Below, piece after piece: positions 11,903 to 20,830 of a stretch of DNA of 64,000 bases. The position numbers and the translations under genes were made by a program. Below the pieces are notes generated by a model. That model was given only the letters and a program-made list of their open reading frames with translations, was not told the DNA's origin and searched no databases. Position 1 is the stretch's first letter; every line of letters begins with the position of its first letter. This DNA is from Cladopsammia gracilis (lineage: Eukaryota > Cnidaria > Anthozoa > Scleractinia > Dendrophylliidae). Location: the NCBI GenBank assembly GCA_022457155.1, contig JAJGOT010000135.1, forward strand, positions 1,470,001 through 1,534,000, given 5' to 3'.

Positions 11903-12425
11903 ACTTCAGTCACTCACAACACTCTCACCCGCATTGATCACCCAACCGCGGCACTCACCCACAACACTCAACCACAACAACACTCAACCACACTCAACCA
12001 CACTCAACCACAACACTACTCAACCACAACACTCGTCCAGAACACTCAACCACAACACTCGTCCACAACACTCACACACAACACTCAACCACAACACTCG
12101 TCCACAGCACTCAACCACAACACTCAACCACAACACTCAACCACAACACTCGTCCACAACACTCATCCACAACACCCACACACAACACTCACTCATGCAT
12201 AACACTCGTCCACAACACTCACCCATGCATAACACTCGTCCACAAAACTCACCCATGCATGCATAACACTCGTCCACAACACTCATCCACAATACTCACC
12301 CACAACACTCATCAGTCATACTCACCCTCAACACTCATTTTCAACGCCTATCCGCCTCACTTTCTCACAACACGCATCCGCCACAACATTTACCCACAAC
12401 ATTTAACCACGACACTCACTTTCAC
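11903..12425. repeat. CACAACACTCAACCACAACACTC-type minisatellite
   Basis: Some 520 bp built from 10-15 bp units of CACAACACTC joined by AACCA, GTCCA, ATCCA or ACCCATGCATAA. It is open in several frames (HNTQPQHS-type peptides) only because the unit lacks stops, so no protein is called. Confidence 0.85.
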
Positions 12426-13697
12426 CTATAATCATCTCAGAGATGATTTGCCGACTAGCTACCTGCAATGGATTTTCTTTGAGTTGAAAGCTGTCATATT
12501 TGTAAACACGACTTGATTTGATTTTGATTGGTCGATTGAAACAATGCGCCTTTCTGGCCTTGATAAGAAGCGGCACTTTCAACTGTTGGCTTCAAACTAC
12601 AAGTTATATAAGTTGCAATGGAGGCTCCTGCGGGGGAGTATCATTAAAAATATTTGCATGTGAAAAGAATGCTCCGCATGAGCCTCGTCTGCAAGCTAGT
12701 TCCAGTTCAATACCGAGAATACGAATATCGTCTATTGGGGTAAACACCTGATGAGAAAAGTGTATTACTTGAAACATAAGCTGTCAATCGCTATTAATAT
12801 TTTATTCCCATTGGTCAAGTGCCATCCCAAGTGTGGTGTTCAGCATACTTGGTGGCGTACTTCGGCTCCTTTCAAATAGCCAGGTCACAAAGTATGGTTC
12901 AAGTAACTGTATGTGCATTTTTCCACTCACATTCAGAGTAGGTTTCAAGAGCACTTACGGTACTCAGAAGCCCTACTGAGGAAACACCAAATTAGTCGAA
13001 ATTTGGAGTTCAGCCATGACATTTTACATTTTTTGAAATTCAAGTTGCATGCCGGCCTTGCCAAGAAAATGCCAGGAAAATTGCTGTCCTCAAACGCTAA
13101 ACTATCTTTTCGATTTATTCACTTTTGTGTGTTGTGTTATAGATTACGAAAATGATTTTCGTTTGTTTGTTCACTTCTTCTTCTTATCTGTTTGGCTTCA
13201 CTGCATGACGTAAAATCCCCAACAAGTTAAAATAATTTAAACACAACCCCAAACATGTTTCTTAATTTTAAGGAAAACGTTGCGGAGAACCTGTGATTTA
13301 AATGAAAGAAATTTGTATGCATGAAAAATGCAAAATCTCACAATTATTTATTATATTTTGCCTGCAGCATCCGACAATATGTGTTTTCTTTAATTTTGGG
13401 ACTGTGAACCGCCAGTTTTATTTCACCCTCGAAACTCGTCACCGATTGACGGCGGCAACATTTTTTTTTCTCCTTTACATTGGGACGGTTTTCGCCGTTT
13501 TTCCTCTTCAACCTTTTCCCGACCTTCCACCTATAACTACATTGTATAAAACAAAAACCCAAACGCTCTCAGCTTTTACTGACCATTTCTAATAATTTAT
13601 ACTGATACCTGTGACAGTTGATAAGAAGACGAAGGAGAATCAATTTAATCATTTTTATTTCACCTCTAAAAGACTTACCAAAGGGCTGTTATATACT
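12426..13697. other. No gene recognised
   Basis: Short open frames only. None has a recognisable domain or bracketing splice sites. Confidence 0.4.
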
Positions 13698-13836
13698 GCC
13701 ATGGCGAACTATATTGATCACATTAGGTTCCAATTTTGCACGGTGTTTCTCGTGTTACACAGCAGTGAGACGGCTTAGGTTCAAATGCCTTGCTAATTTC
13801 AAACCTAGTGGGATCAATATAGTTCGCCACGGTAGT
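13698..13836. mobile_element. Hairpin MITE
   Basis: CATGGCGAACTATATTGATC at the left and its inverted counterpart GATCAATATAGTTCGCCACG at the right enclose about 85 bp. Confidence 0.65.
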
Positions 13837-14340
13837 AGCACGACGTATCGAGATGTTGAAAACAGGCCTTACACTATAAAAACCAAATTACCGCACAATT
13901 TACATTTTGAACAGTGATAGTATTATAAATTAAAAGTGACAGGCCAAACACGACTCCAACTTGTCGCAAAATGGATAAAAAATCCTTTAGAATAGCTTTC
14001 CCAAGTAGGTCTACGAGATGTCTGTTCTAGAGACCATTCCACATATCTGCCACAGAGTGACGAAATTTTCCTGAAAACGACCAAAGTTTTCATTTTAAGT
14101 GTTGCGTCTAATGACTAGGGCAAATTCAAATTTTCAGTTTAACGAAAGACGTTAATTACAACTGTCTCTACAACTGCCTTTCCCCAGCATTTGTCTCACC
14201 TCACTTTATGTTTGATGCCTGTACACCCGGGATTTTGCTTTTATGAATATTAATTCTTTTCCGTTAAACTGCACCTAACTTTTTGCATCGCACAATTGAT
14301 ACCATGAGAAATATATTGTTTTCAACATGAATACTTGGGA

Positions 14341-14612
14341 GGCAGCGTGGTCGAGTGGTTAGGGCGCCGGACTTGAAATCCAGAGGTCCCGGGTTCAAGT
14401 CCCGCTCTGACCACTAGATGAAGTTGTTTCACGGTAGACCCAAGTTCAGCTCCTTGGCCACGCTTCTAAAATAGCCAACTGGTCTGCTCCTGCCAATTGG
14501 GATTTTTAACATGTTATGTTCAATTTGCAAAGTGCTCGTCCACTATAAACAACATTTACGTAATATATATAAGGCTCTATTTCCCCCAGAGGGAAAAGGA
14601 TATGATGATGAT
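14341..14612 (+). repeat. tRNA-Ser-like SINE ending in (GAT)n
   Basis: The head GTGGTCGAGTGGTTAGGGCG...CTTGAAATCC...GGGTTCAAGTCCC looks like tRNA-Ser(TGA) without the long variable arm. A non-tRNA body follows (TTCAGCTCCTTGGCCACGC, CAACTGGTCTGC), then a short GAT repeat. I recall this body from anthozoan genomes, but that is not checked here. Confidence 0.65.
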
Positions 14613-14835
14613 GATGATATATATATATTTATATGTATATATTTTTTTCACTTATTTAAGTTTTATTTTGCAACAGTTATTTTGAAGAACTTTAGTTCCC
14701 GCTCAACTTACCTACCATAATACTATATACATGTGTCACTATGATTATATTGGAAAGGTATCTGTCCTAACGTACACCGCTTTTAAAAACTAAACTTCAC
14801 TTTTAACAGCACAAAATGGACAAAATATGTGAGAA

Positions 14836-15015
14836 TTAACTGAATAAAGAGCAAAGTTGTCCTATTGTGTCCTTAACTGCTTGCCTTACTTCTTTCATCT
14901 TCCAGCAGTAAAGCGCTGGGTTTAATGATGAGTTTAAGTAGACTAAAGTCGCCGCTACTGAAAACCAAGTAACATGATTAGATGTGATGAGCTTTGGATT
15001 CAGCCAAGCCACCAC
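14836..15015 (-). pseudogene. C-terminal piece (TM7 and tail) of a GPCR split by a transposon
   Basis: Reading leftwards from the transposon edge, the frame gives TM7 with the class A hallmark [11 protein letters not shown] (NPxxY position), then a short cytoplasmic tail ending CSLFS and a stop at 14838-14836. It continues in frame from the piece at 19382-20149 if the 4,366-bp element and one 6-bp target copy (4,372 bp in all) are left out. Alone it has no start and lacks TM1-TM6. Confidence 0.85.
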
Positions 15016-15269
15016 TGTTCTGTCGTGAATTGTAATACCGTCGTGAATTGTAATACCTATCGTGAATTGTAATAACAGTTGTCGTAAATTGTAATACCTG
15101 TCGTGAATTGTAATAACAGTTGTCGTGAATTGTAATAACATACCTATCGTGAATTGTAATAACCTGTTGTCGTAATTTGTAATAATCCGAGCTGTCGTGA
15201 ATTGTAATACCACGTTGTCGTGATTTGTAATAAGTCTTAAGAACAAACAATTACAAAAGAAAATAACAA
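15016..15269 (+). repeat. Left TIR of the integrase transposon with ten subterminal repeats
   Basis: About ten imperfect tandem units of TGTCGTGAATTGTAATAAC with spacers such as AGT, CC and ATACC. Such arrays usually bind the transposase; this is inferred, not shown. Confidence 0.9.
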
Positions 15270-15942
15270 TTAATTAGCTGGATTTATCCAAGAAACTCGT
15301 GTTTGAATCTCGTGATGTAAAATTACTTCTCTGCTGGCCAACACAACAAGGGTTATTCAATCAGTAATATTCCCTCCGGCTTTTGTCAAGTCCGCAGTAG
15401 TAAAGCCGGTACCTGTCAGTCGGTGCGGGAACATTTGAAGAAAGTCCTCAAGGAACTGTTATTTACAACCGAGTGTCAAGTATGTACGTGACTCTCGTAC
15501 ACTGAGACAACATGCTTGCAGAGCATTTTAAAAAGAACGAGACTTCCTTGTCCAAATGTATTTATTCACCACTCAAGATCTCTTTCGTATTTTTAAAATA
15601 CTTTGTTATGAAATAGCGTATTTTTTTCGTATTTTAGAAAAGTCAAGCAGTTGAAATACGGTCCGAAGGCCCCAAAAGCGAAGACCCCTGTTTTTTTCTG
15701 TCGTACCATCCTGAAAAGTCACAAAACGTCGTAAAACATATCTCATACGCTAAGAGGACCATTTAGCGGTGAAATAATCAGGGTCTTCGTTTTATAGTTT
15801 ACCCCCACCAAAACTATGCATGAGGGATTGTCTTCATCAGTTAAGCTGTAAAGGTTTAACCAATGAGAGTGAGCGTTTCCCACGACTTATAACAAACAAA
15901 AGTAAACACGAGATACTCCACACTTTTTACAGTGGTATCAAG

Positions 15943-18516
15943 ATGGCTTGTAAATGGAAATGTTCCGTGCTTTTTGTATTATTCTTCGCTTGCTTTCTTT
16001 GTTGCAATACGGCGAAGCCTAGAGACAGAGATCCACGAGAAGTGTATATTCATCCTATCAGTGATGAGGTTTATGACACCTTGTTACTACTTGTCCAAGG
16101 AAAATTTGATGTGCCGGTAAAGAAGCGCACGCGTGTCCAAAAGAACGCCCTGGTACGATTTTGGAGAAGACAAGAGCAATTTCATCTTGGGAAAGAAAGT
16201 ACTCCTACATTATATTTCTCAGGAAAAAAGGTTGTAAAGAAGTCCTCCATATCAGCCGTCGTTGCAAATACCTTTGATCAGGCGAAATCTGGAGGGTGCA
16301 AAAAGCTACGAGATCGAGCTGCAAGCAGTTATGCCGGGTTAAGCGAAAAAAAAATACTACAAGTAACGAACAACGAATTTAAATACCGAGTTCACAACGC
16401 GAGGTTTACGAACAAGGCGACTCCTAAACCCGTTACAGCGAAGCATGTGCAGTCACAGCACCAGATTGATCTTATTGATCTCAGTAAGGATCCCGTTAAA
16501 CAAAGTGGCAAGGTGTATAAGTATATCTTATCGGTAATTGACGTATTTAGCCGCTTTTTATGGCTAGTTCCAATGGAACGCAAGTCAAGCAGAGAGGTTG
16601 TTCGATTGTTGCGACCAATTTATGATGAACATGGCCCCCCTGATCGACTTCAGAGTGACCGTGGCCCCGAATTTCAAGGAAAACTGCGGTCTCTTTGTAC
16701 TCACTATAAGATCAAAATGATAAAATCAAGACCTTATCATCCCCAATCACAGGGAAAGGTGGAGCGATCACACAGGAGATTAAGAACAAAGATCATGTAC
16801 GATCTTATCAACCTGGGAAAGAAGGGTGTAAACTGGGCGTCTAATCTGGGTTCATACAATCGTATTCTTAACGAGGAAAGTAAAGAAGAACTGGGATGGA
16901 AAAGCCCATTCGAGATTTACTTTGGTCGGAAATCAAATATTCTTGTCAAGACAGCGTTAGAGGAAGAAGAAGCTGATACGGATCATTGCATTATTGCGGC
17001 CCCCAAAAGAAAGGATTATCAGTGCCATTTCAGTAATGTCAAAAAATTGCGAAAAAGGGCAAGGCTTTACAGTAAAAGAATAAATAAAAGAATGCTTAAT
17101 CGACACGCACGCCTTCACAAAACTCCAGCATACAAACCTGGTGATGAGGTTTTAGTGCGCTACCGACCAGAGAGCAGAGGAAGTATTCCCTCCAAACGAC
17201 GCATTGTTCTGAAAGGAACGATCGTAAAGAAAAGTAAAAGAAGTGCTATGTACAAGGTTCGCATCGTACCTCCTACATCAGAAAGACAGATAGAGAAGTG
17301 GGTTTCTGTTGAAGATATCGCATATCTAATGAGCAAAGCTGAAGAAGAAAAGAGGGCAAAACAAGAAAAAAAGCTAAAATTGAAGCAACTCAGAGAAAAG
17401 CTCTACATTCCGATGACACGGTACGATCGTTATGAATCATTTTCTAGCATGGGTTATTCAGTGGTCTATGATCCAAAAGGTGACGGAAACTGTCAGTTTG
17501 AAGCGTTATGCTACTGGCTTCAGAGGCTGGGTATATACCGCTCAGTGGAAACCCTTCGTGATGAAATAGTTGAATACCTTGCACAGCACCCCTATAATGC
17601 AGATGGGGATCCTTTAGAGTATTTCGCTGCAATACCATGGGATGACTATCTTGAGACAATGGCAAAGAACGGTGAATATGGGGATCATATAACATTGCAG
17701 GCTGCAGCTGAGATTTTCAATGTTGAGATTCTTGTTGTTTCGTCCCTTGGTCCTGACGGAACAACAGTGATTTCTCCAACTGCAAACATTCCAGTTGCAA
17801 CGGTTCAGCTAGGTCACTTTGCTGAGGGAGCCGGTGAACACTATCTATGTGTTCAAGAAAGCTTCCATTCAAACGAAGAGGCCATGGAATATGTCAGTGA
17901 AGTACGCTATGAAAACAGCGAATTCTCGAGTCATGATGAAAACAGCAACGATAATTTGAACCGATCAGAACAACAGATCACAGAAGAAAGACATGAGCCA
18001 CACGAGAATGAAGATGGTGACATCTCAAAGAATCAAGAGGATTCAGGTGCAGAACTACAGAACAACGACGTACGAATTCGTTTTGTTCCTGATAACACTT
18101 TGACGATGAACAAAGGAAGCCAAAACTTGCCAGAAATGTCAATGGCAATTCAGCTTCCTATTGAGCTTATAGATTACATAATCAAACTAGCAGTATATTC
18201 ATCAGATTTTTCTTGGCCGAACCACATTTGTTATGTGTACAATCAGATTTACAACGTTAATAGTCAATTCCGCGAATGTGTTAAGAAGCTGCGCCACAGG
18301 CTTCCACGGGTACATTTTCCATTAGGCAATGCTGGCTACATCAGTGTTGCAAAACTGATCAGACAATTCGGATCTGGCAGTGGCCTATTATTGGAAGTAA
18401 AGAAAATAATTTCTCATCCGCGGTGGAACACCGCATGGCTGAAGCTTTACGCCACTGGTTATGGATGGTTTACAATTTTAAATATTATCTGGCGAAAGAA
18501 GATGGCTCGAAAGTAG
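15943..18516 (+). CDS. Transposase: integrase core + SH3-like + OTU protease + F-box-like domain
   Basis: Single-exon protein of 857 aa. The start at 15943 is chosen for its strong context (AAGATGG); the frame stays open to an ATG at 15820 in poor context. The integrase (rve) core at about 172-329 has D176 (QIDLID), D239 (LQSDRGPEF) and E274 (HPQSQGKVERSHR), with 34 residues between the last two. An SH3/chromo-like segment (KPGDEVLVRY) lies at about 397-459, then a Lys/Glu helix. The OTU cysteine protease at about 489-636 has D514, C517 (GDGNCQFEAL) and H633 (GEHYLC). A low-complexity acidic linker leads to LPIELIDYIIKLA at about 738, resembling an F-box. The integrase should cut and join the TIRs, and OTU domains remove ubiquitin. 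No H2C2 zinc finger is seen. The N-terminus has an odd hydrophobic run (CSVLFVLFFACFLCC). No stop or frameshift interrupts it. Confidence 0.9.
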   Translation: MACKWKCSVLFVLFFACFLCCNTAKPRDRDPREVYIHPISDEVYDTLLLLVQGKFDVPVKKRTRVQKNALVRFWRRQEQFHLGKESTPTLYFSGKKVVKKSSISAVVANTFDQAKSGGCKKLRDRAASSYAGLSEKKILQVTNNEFKYRVHNARFTNKATPKPVTAKHVQSQHQIDLIDLSKDPVKQSGKVYKYILSVIDVFSRFLWLVPMERKSSREVVRLLRPIYDEHGPPDRLQSDRGPEFQGKLRSLCTHYKIKMIKSRPYHPQSQGKVERSHRRLRTKIMYDLINLGKKGVNWASNLGSYNRILNEESKEELGWKSPFEIYFGRKSNILVKTALEEEEADTDHCIIAAPKRKDYQCHFSNVKKLRKRARLYSKRINKRMLNRHARLHKTPAYKPGDEVLVRYRPESRGSIPSKRRIVLKGTIVKKSKRSAMYKVRIVPPTSERQIEKWVSVEDIAYLMSKAEEEKRAKQEKKLKLKQLREKLYIPMTRYDRYESFSSMGYSVVYDPKGDGNCQFEALCYWLQRLGIYRSVETLRDEIVEYLAQHPYNADGDPLEYFAAIPWDDYLETMAKNGEYGDHITLQAAAEIFNVEILVVSSLGPDGTTVISPTANIPVATVQLGHFAEGAGEHYLCVQESFHSNEEAMEYVSEVRYENSEFSSHDENSNDNLNRSEQQITEERHEPHENEDGDISKNQEDSGAELQNNDVRIRFVPDNTLTMNKGSQNLPEMSMAIQLPIELIDYIIKLAVYSSDFSWPNHICYVYNQIYNVNSQFRECVKKLRHRLPRVHFPLGNAGYISVAKLIRQFGSGSGLLLEVKKIISHPRWNTAWLKLYATGYGWFTILNIIWRKKMARK

Positions 18517-18539
18517 CGCAATAAGCTTGGTTATGATTA

Positions 18540-18832
18540 TTAAGGCGACGTTACACGGGACGATTCGCAAGGACGATTTTTAGCGCAACAATGTTGCGTT
18601 ATAAGTTGCGCGAAAAGTTGACGCCGTGTAACATGGGTGCGCGGACGGTTTTCTTCGAAATTTTTGCGTTGCGAGTTTTTGAAGCTGAATCAAAAACTCG
18701 CAACGCGAAAATTGCGAAGAAAATCGTTCGCGCACCCATGTTACACGGCGTCAACTTTTAGCGCAACTTATAACGCAACATTGTTGCGCTAAAAATCGTC
18801 CTTGCGAATCGTCCCGTATAACATCACCTTAA
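18540..18832. mobile_element. Palindromic foldback MITE nested in the transposon
   Basis: Near-perfect arms: TTAAGGCGACGTTACACGGG on the left and its inverted relative on the right. AGCGCAACAATGTTGCG and GTTGACGCCGTGTAACATGG occur in both arms. It lies between the transposase stop and the right TIR. TTAA at both ends may be the target site. Confidence 0.85.
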
Positions 18833-19127
18833 TGCAGGAGATGTTTGCTCTGTTTTTTTTTTTTCTTTCCTAGTTACTGTTGACCTACGCCGCGAAATGA
18901 AAATGATTAGCACGGGGCGAATCTTTTGTACTTTATTATTATCATAGAACATGAATTTTGAGTAATCTGCAAGAACCTGACAAATTGTACTGTTCGGGTG
19001 TTAAAACGTTGTGTTGCTTCAATTTCAAAGCGTAAACATATGTTACGAAAGTAAGCTGGATTTTGTGTTTCAAAATTTTAAAAAATACACATGGATCAAA
19101 ATAAAGGTTGGTCTTTTTGCGTCATTT

Positions 19128-19381
19128 TTGTTATTTTCTTTTGTAATTGTTTGTTCTTAAGACTTATTACAAATCACGACAACGTGGTATTACAATTCAC
19201 GACAGCTCGGATTATTACAAATTACGACAACAGGTTATTACAATTCACGATAGGTACGTTATTACAATTCACGACAACTGTTATTACAATTCACGACAGG
19301 TATTACAATTCACGACAACTGTTATTACAATTCACGACAGGTATTACAATTCACGACGGTATTACAATTCACGACAGAACA
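19128..19381 (-). repeat. Right TIR of the integrase transposon
   Basis: Inverted copy of 15016-15269. Seen differences are A/G transitions in units 3, 4 and 6. It ends ACGACAGAACA next to the CACCAC target copy. Confidence 0.9.
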
Positions 19382-20149
19382 CACCACTATAGCATATGGT
19401 AAATAACAAACAACTAATGCCATCTGCACCCACAGTGCACTGGACACTGCCTTTCTGTATCGCGCTATGTTTAGTGGAATTCCTTGGCTAGGTTGTTCTT
19501 GATGAATGTTGTCTTGTAGTTGGATTTGATGATGACGAAGAGTGAGGAAAATTTTGGTATAAGAGACAATTGAGGTGACTAGACACAGCGATATAACTAT
19601 GTTTATATACCATCTAGTTATAAGGTGATTCCAAAATAGCATTGCTGAGCCGACAATGGACACAACCCAAAAAACAGTTACAGTTAGATAAGTTCGCTTT
19701 AATGTTACAACTTGTCTGTATCTGAGCCCCAATAACAGGGCGAGAAGTCTGTCCACGCTTATTGCAGTCAATGTGAACAAAGACACTGAGCACAAAATAC
19801 CGCTTGTGATAAAAATTGCAACAAGTGAGTGGCGACAAATATTCCATCGTTCGTTTACCATAGACAACAAATACGCAACACGAAGAGGCTCCACAATGAT
19901 ACCAACACAGAGATCAGTTGTCGCTAGGGTACGATACAAGAGTTTGGACGGCGGATGAAGTGAAGTCGTCTTGTGAAGGGCAACTAGGATTAGAGTATTC
20001 CCCAGGAATGCAGTAATGGATAGTACAATATTCAGCACTGAAAGAAAGATCAGTAGATTGTGTTTCCCATCGACTGATAATTCTACCGAGCAAAACAGTT
20101 CTTCGAGTGGTTTCTGGTTTCCATCATCGGCAAAGTTTTTGTTTGCCAT
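19382..20149 (-). pseudogene. N-terminal piece (TM1-TM6) of a class A GPCR split by a transposon
   Basis: From ATG at 20149 the frame encodes a rhodopsin-like receptor. TM1 has GNTLILVALH and TM2 LATTDLCVG. TM3 ends SVDRLLALLL (DR kept, the Y of DRY replaced) and TM6 contains CYLPYAIVV. The host sequence stops at the target copy (19382-19387), and the frame then runs into the transposon TIR and ends after 18 foreign residues. Without the insertion the gene is one uninterrupted 313-aa ORF joined to 14836-15015, typical of intronless cnidarian receptors. The ligand cannot be told; adenosine- or melanocortin-like families are possible. As it stands the allele should make no working receptor. Confidence 0.85.
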
Positions 20150-20534
20150 CTTACTCAGTGCGATGCGTGTATGTCGGCAAGATATCGCTTGTCGTGGTAA
20201 GCACGACTGTCTTAATATCTCAGTTATGACAGCAATTTTGTGAATAACCTATTATGTATTGTATGACGTTTAAGAAACACCACCTGCGTGTTGTCCGCAA
20301 GGACTTTTACCGACTCAATAAATGTAGATGTAGATAACCATAGACATAGTCATAGTTATTATACACGAAGAGCTCAGGAGTCGTACCGAGCTCGTTAAAA
20401 CGCTCTCGTGAAATAAAAAGGACTAAAAATACAATAGGTAAAAAGATAAAAAATACGAATTAAAGTACATAAAATAAAACAATTGTAGTAAGAGCAGTAG
20501 CTAGATGATATTTAGAAATTTACAATTACAATGA

Positions 20535-20830
20535 GCATTTACAATGAGCATTTACAATGAGCATTTACCCATTTATCTAAAGATAGATTCGATTTAGATA
20601 ATAGTCTCTTAAAAGAGGCGAGATCGTCAGCTTGACGGACTCCAGAAGGTAAATTGTTCCAAACACGACTTATAGTATAATTAAAGGAATGATGAAACCA
20701 TGAGGTTGAGAGGCTTTGTTGATGTAATTTAGAGCCAGAGCCACGTAAATATCCTGTCAAATTCTGTTTAACTGCTTGCAAATAGTAGTTGTAGTGCGAC
20801 ACAAGTGTGCAGCTAAAACGAGGCAGTTTT
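20535..20830 (-). pseudogene. 3' end of a non-LTR retrotransposon reverse-transcriptase ORF
   Basis: The minus frame reads ...SFNYTISRVWNNLPSGVRQA followed by SFKRLL, the common C-terminal signature of CR1/L2/Jockey-type ORF2 proteins. Only the last 90 or so residues remain, so it is 5'-truncated. Three copies of ACAATGAGCATTT lie at about 20527-20567. Confidence 0.7.

Larger units (their letters stand above)
15016..19381. mobile_element. Ginger-like integrase DNA transposon, 4,366 bp, apparently intact
   Basis: Terminal inverted repeats of 254 bp (15016-15269 and 19128-19381) start TGTTCTGTCGTGAATTGTAA and end ...CAGAACA. They are flanked by the direct repeat CACCAC (15010-15015 and 19382-19387), a 6-bp target duplication. 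The two TIRs differ at about three positions by eye, so insertion is recent. The single gene encodes an integrase-fold transposase with an OTU protease. Ginger1 elements are known to pair a Gypsy-like integrase with OTU or Ulp1 proteases and have 40-270 bp TIRs, but use 4-bp CCGG/CCGT targets. The 6-bp duplication here fits Polinton-type integrases better. The superfamily call is therefore an inference. Confidence 0.88.

Noticed and set aside
14342..14413. Functional tRNA-Ser(TGA) gene
   Set aside because: The long variable arm is missing and a known SINE-type body follows directly.
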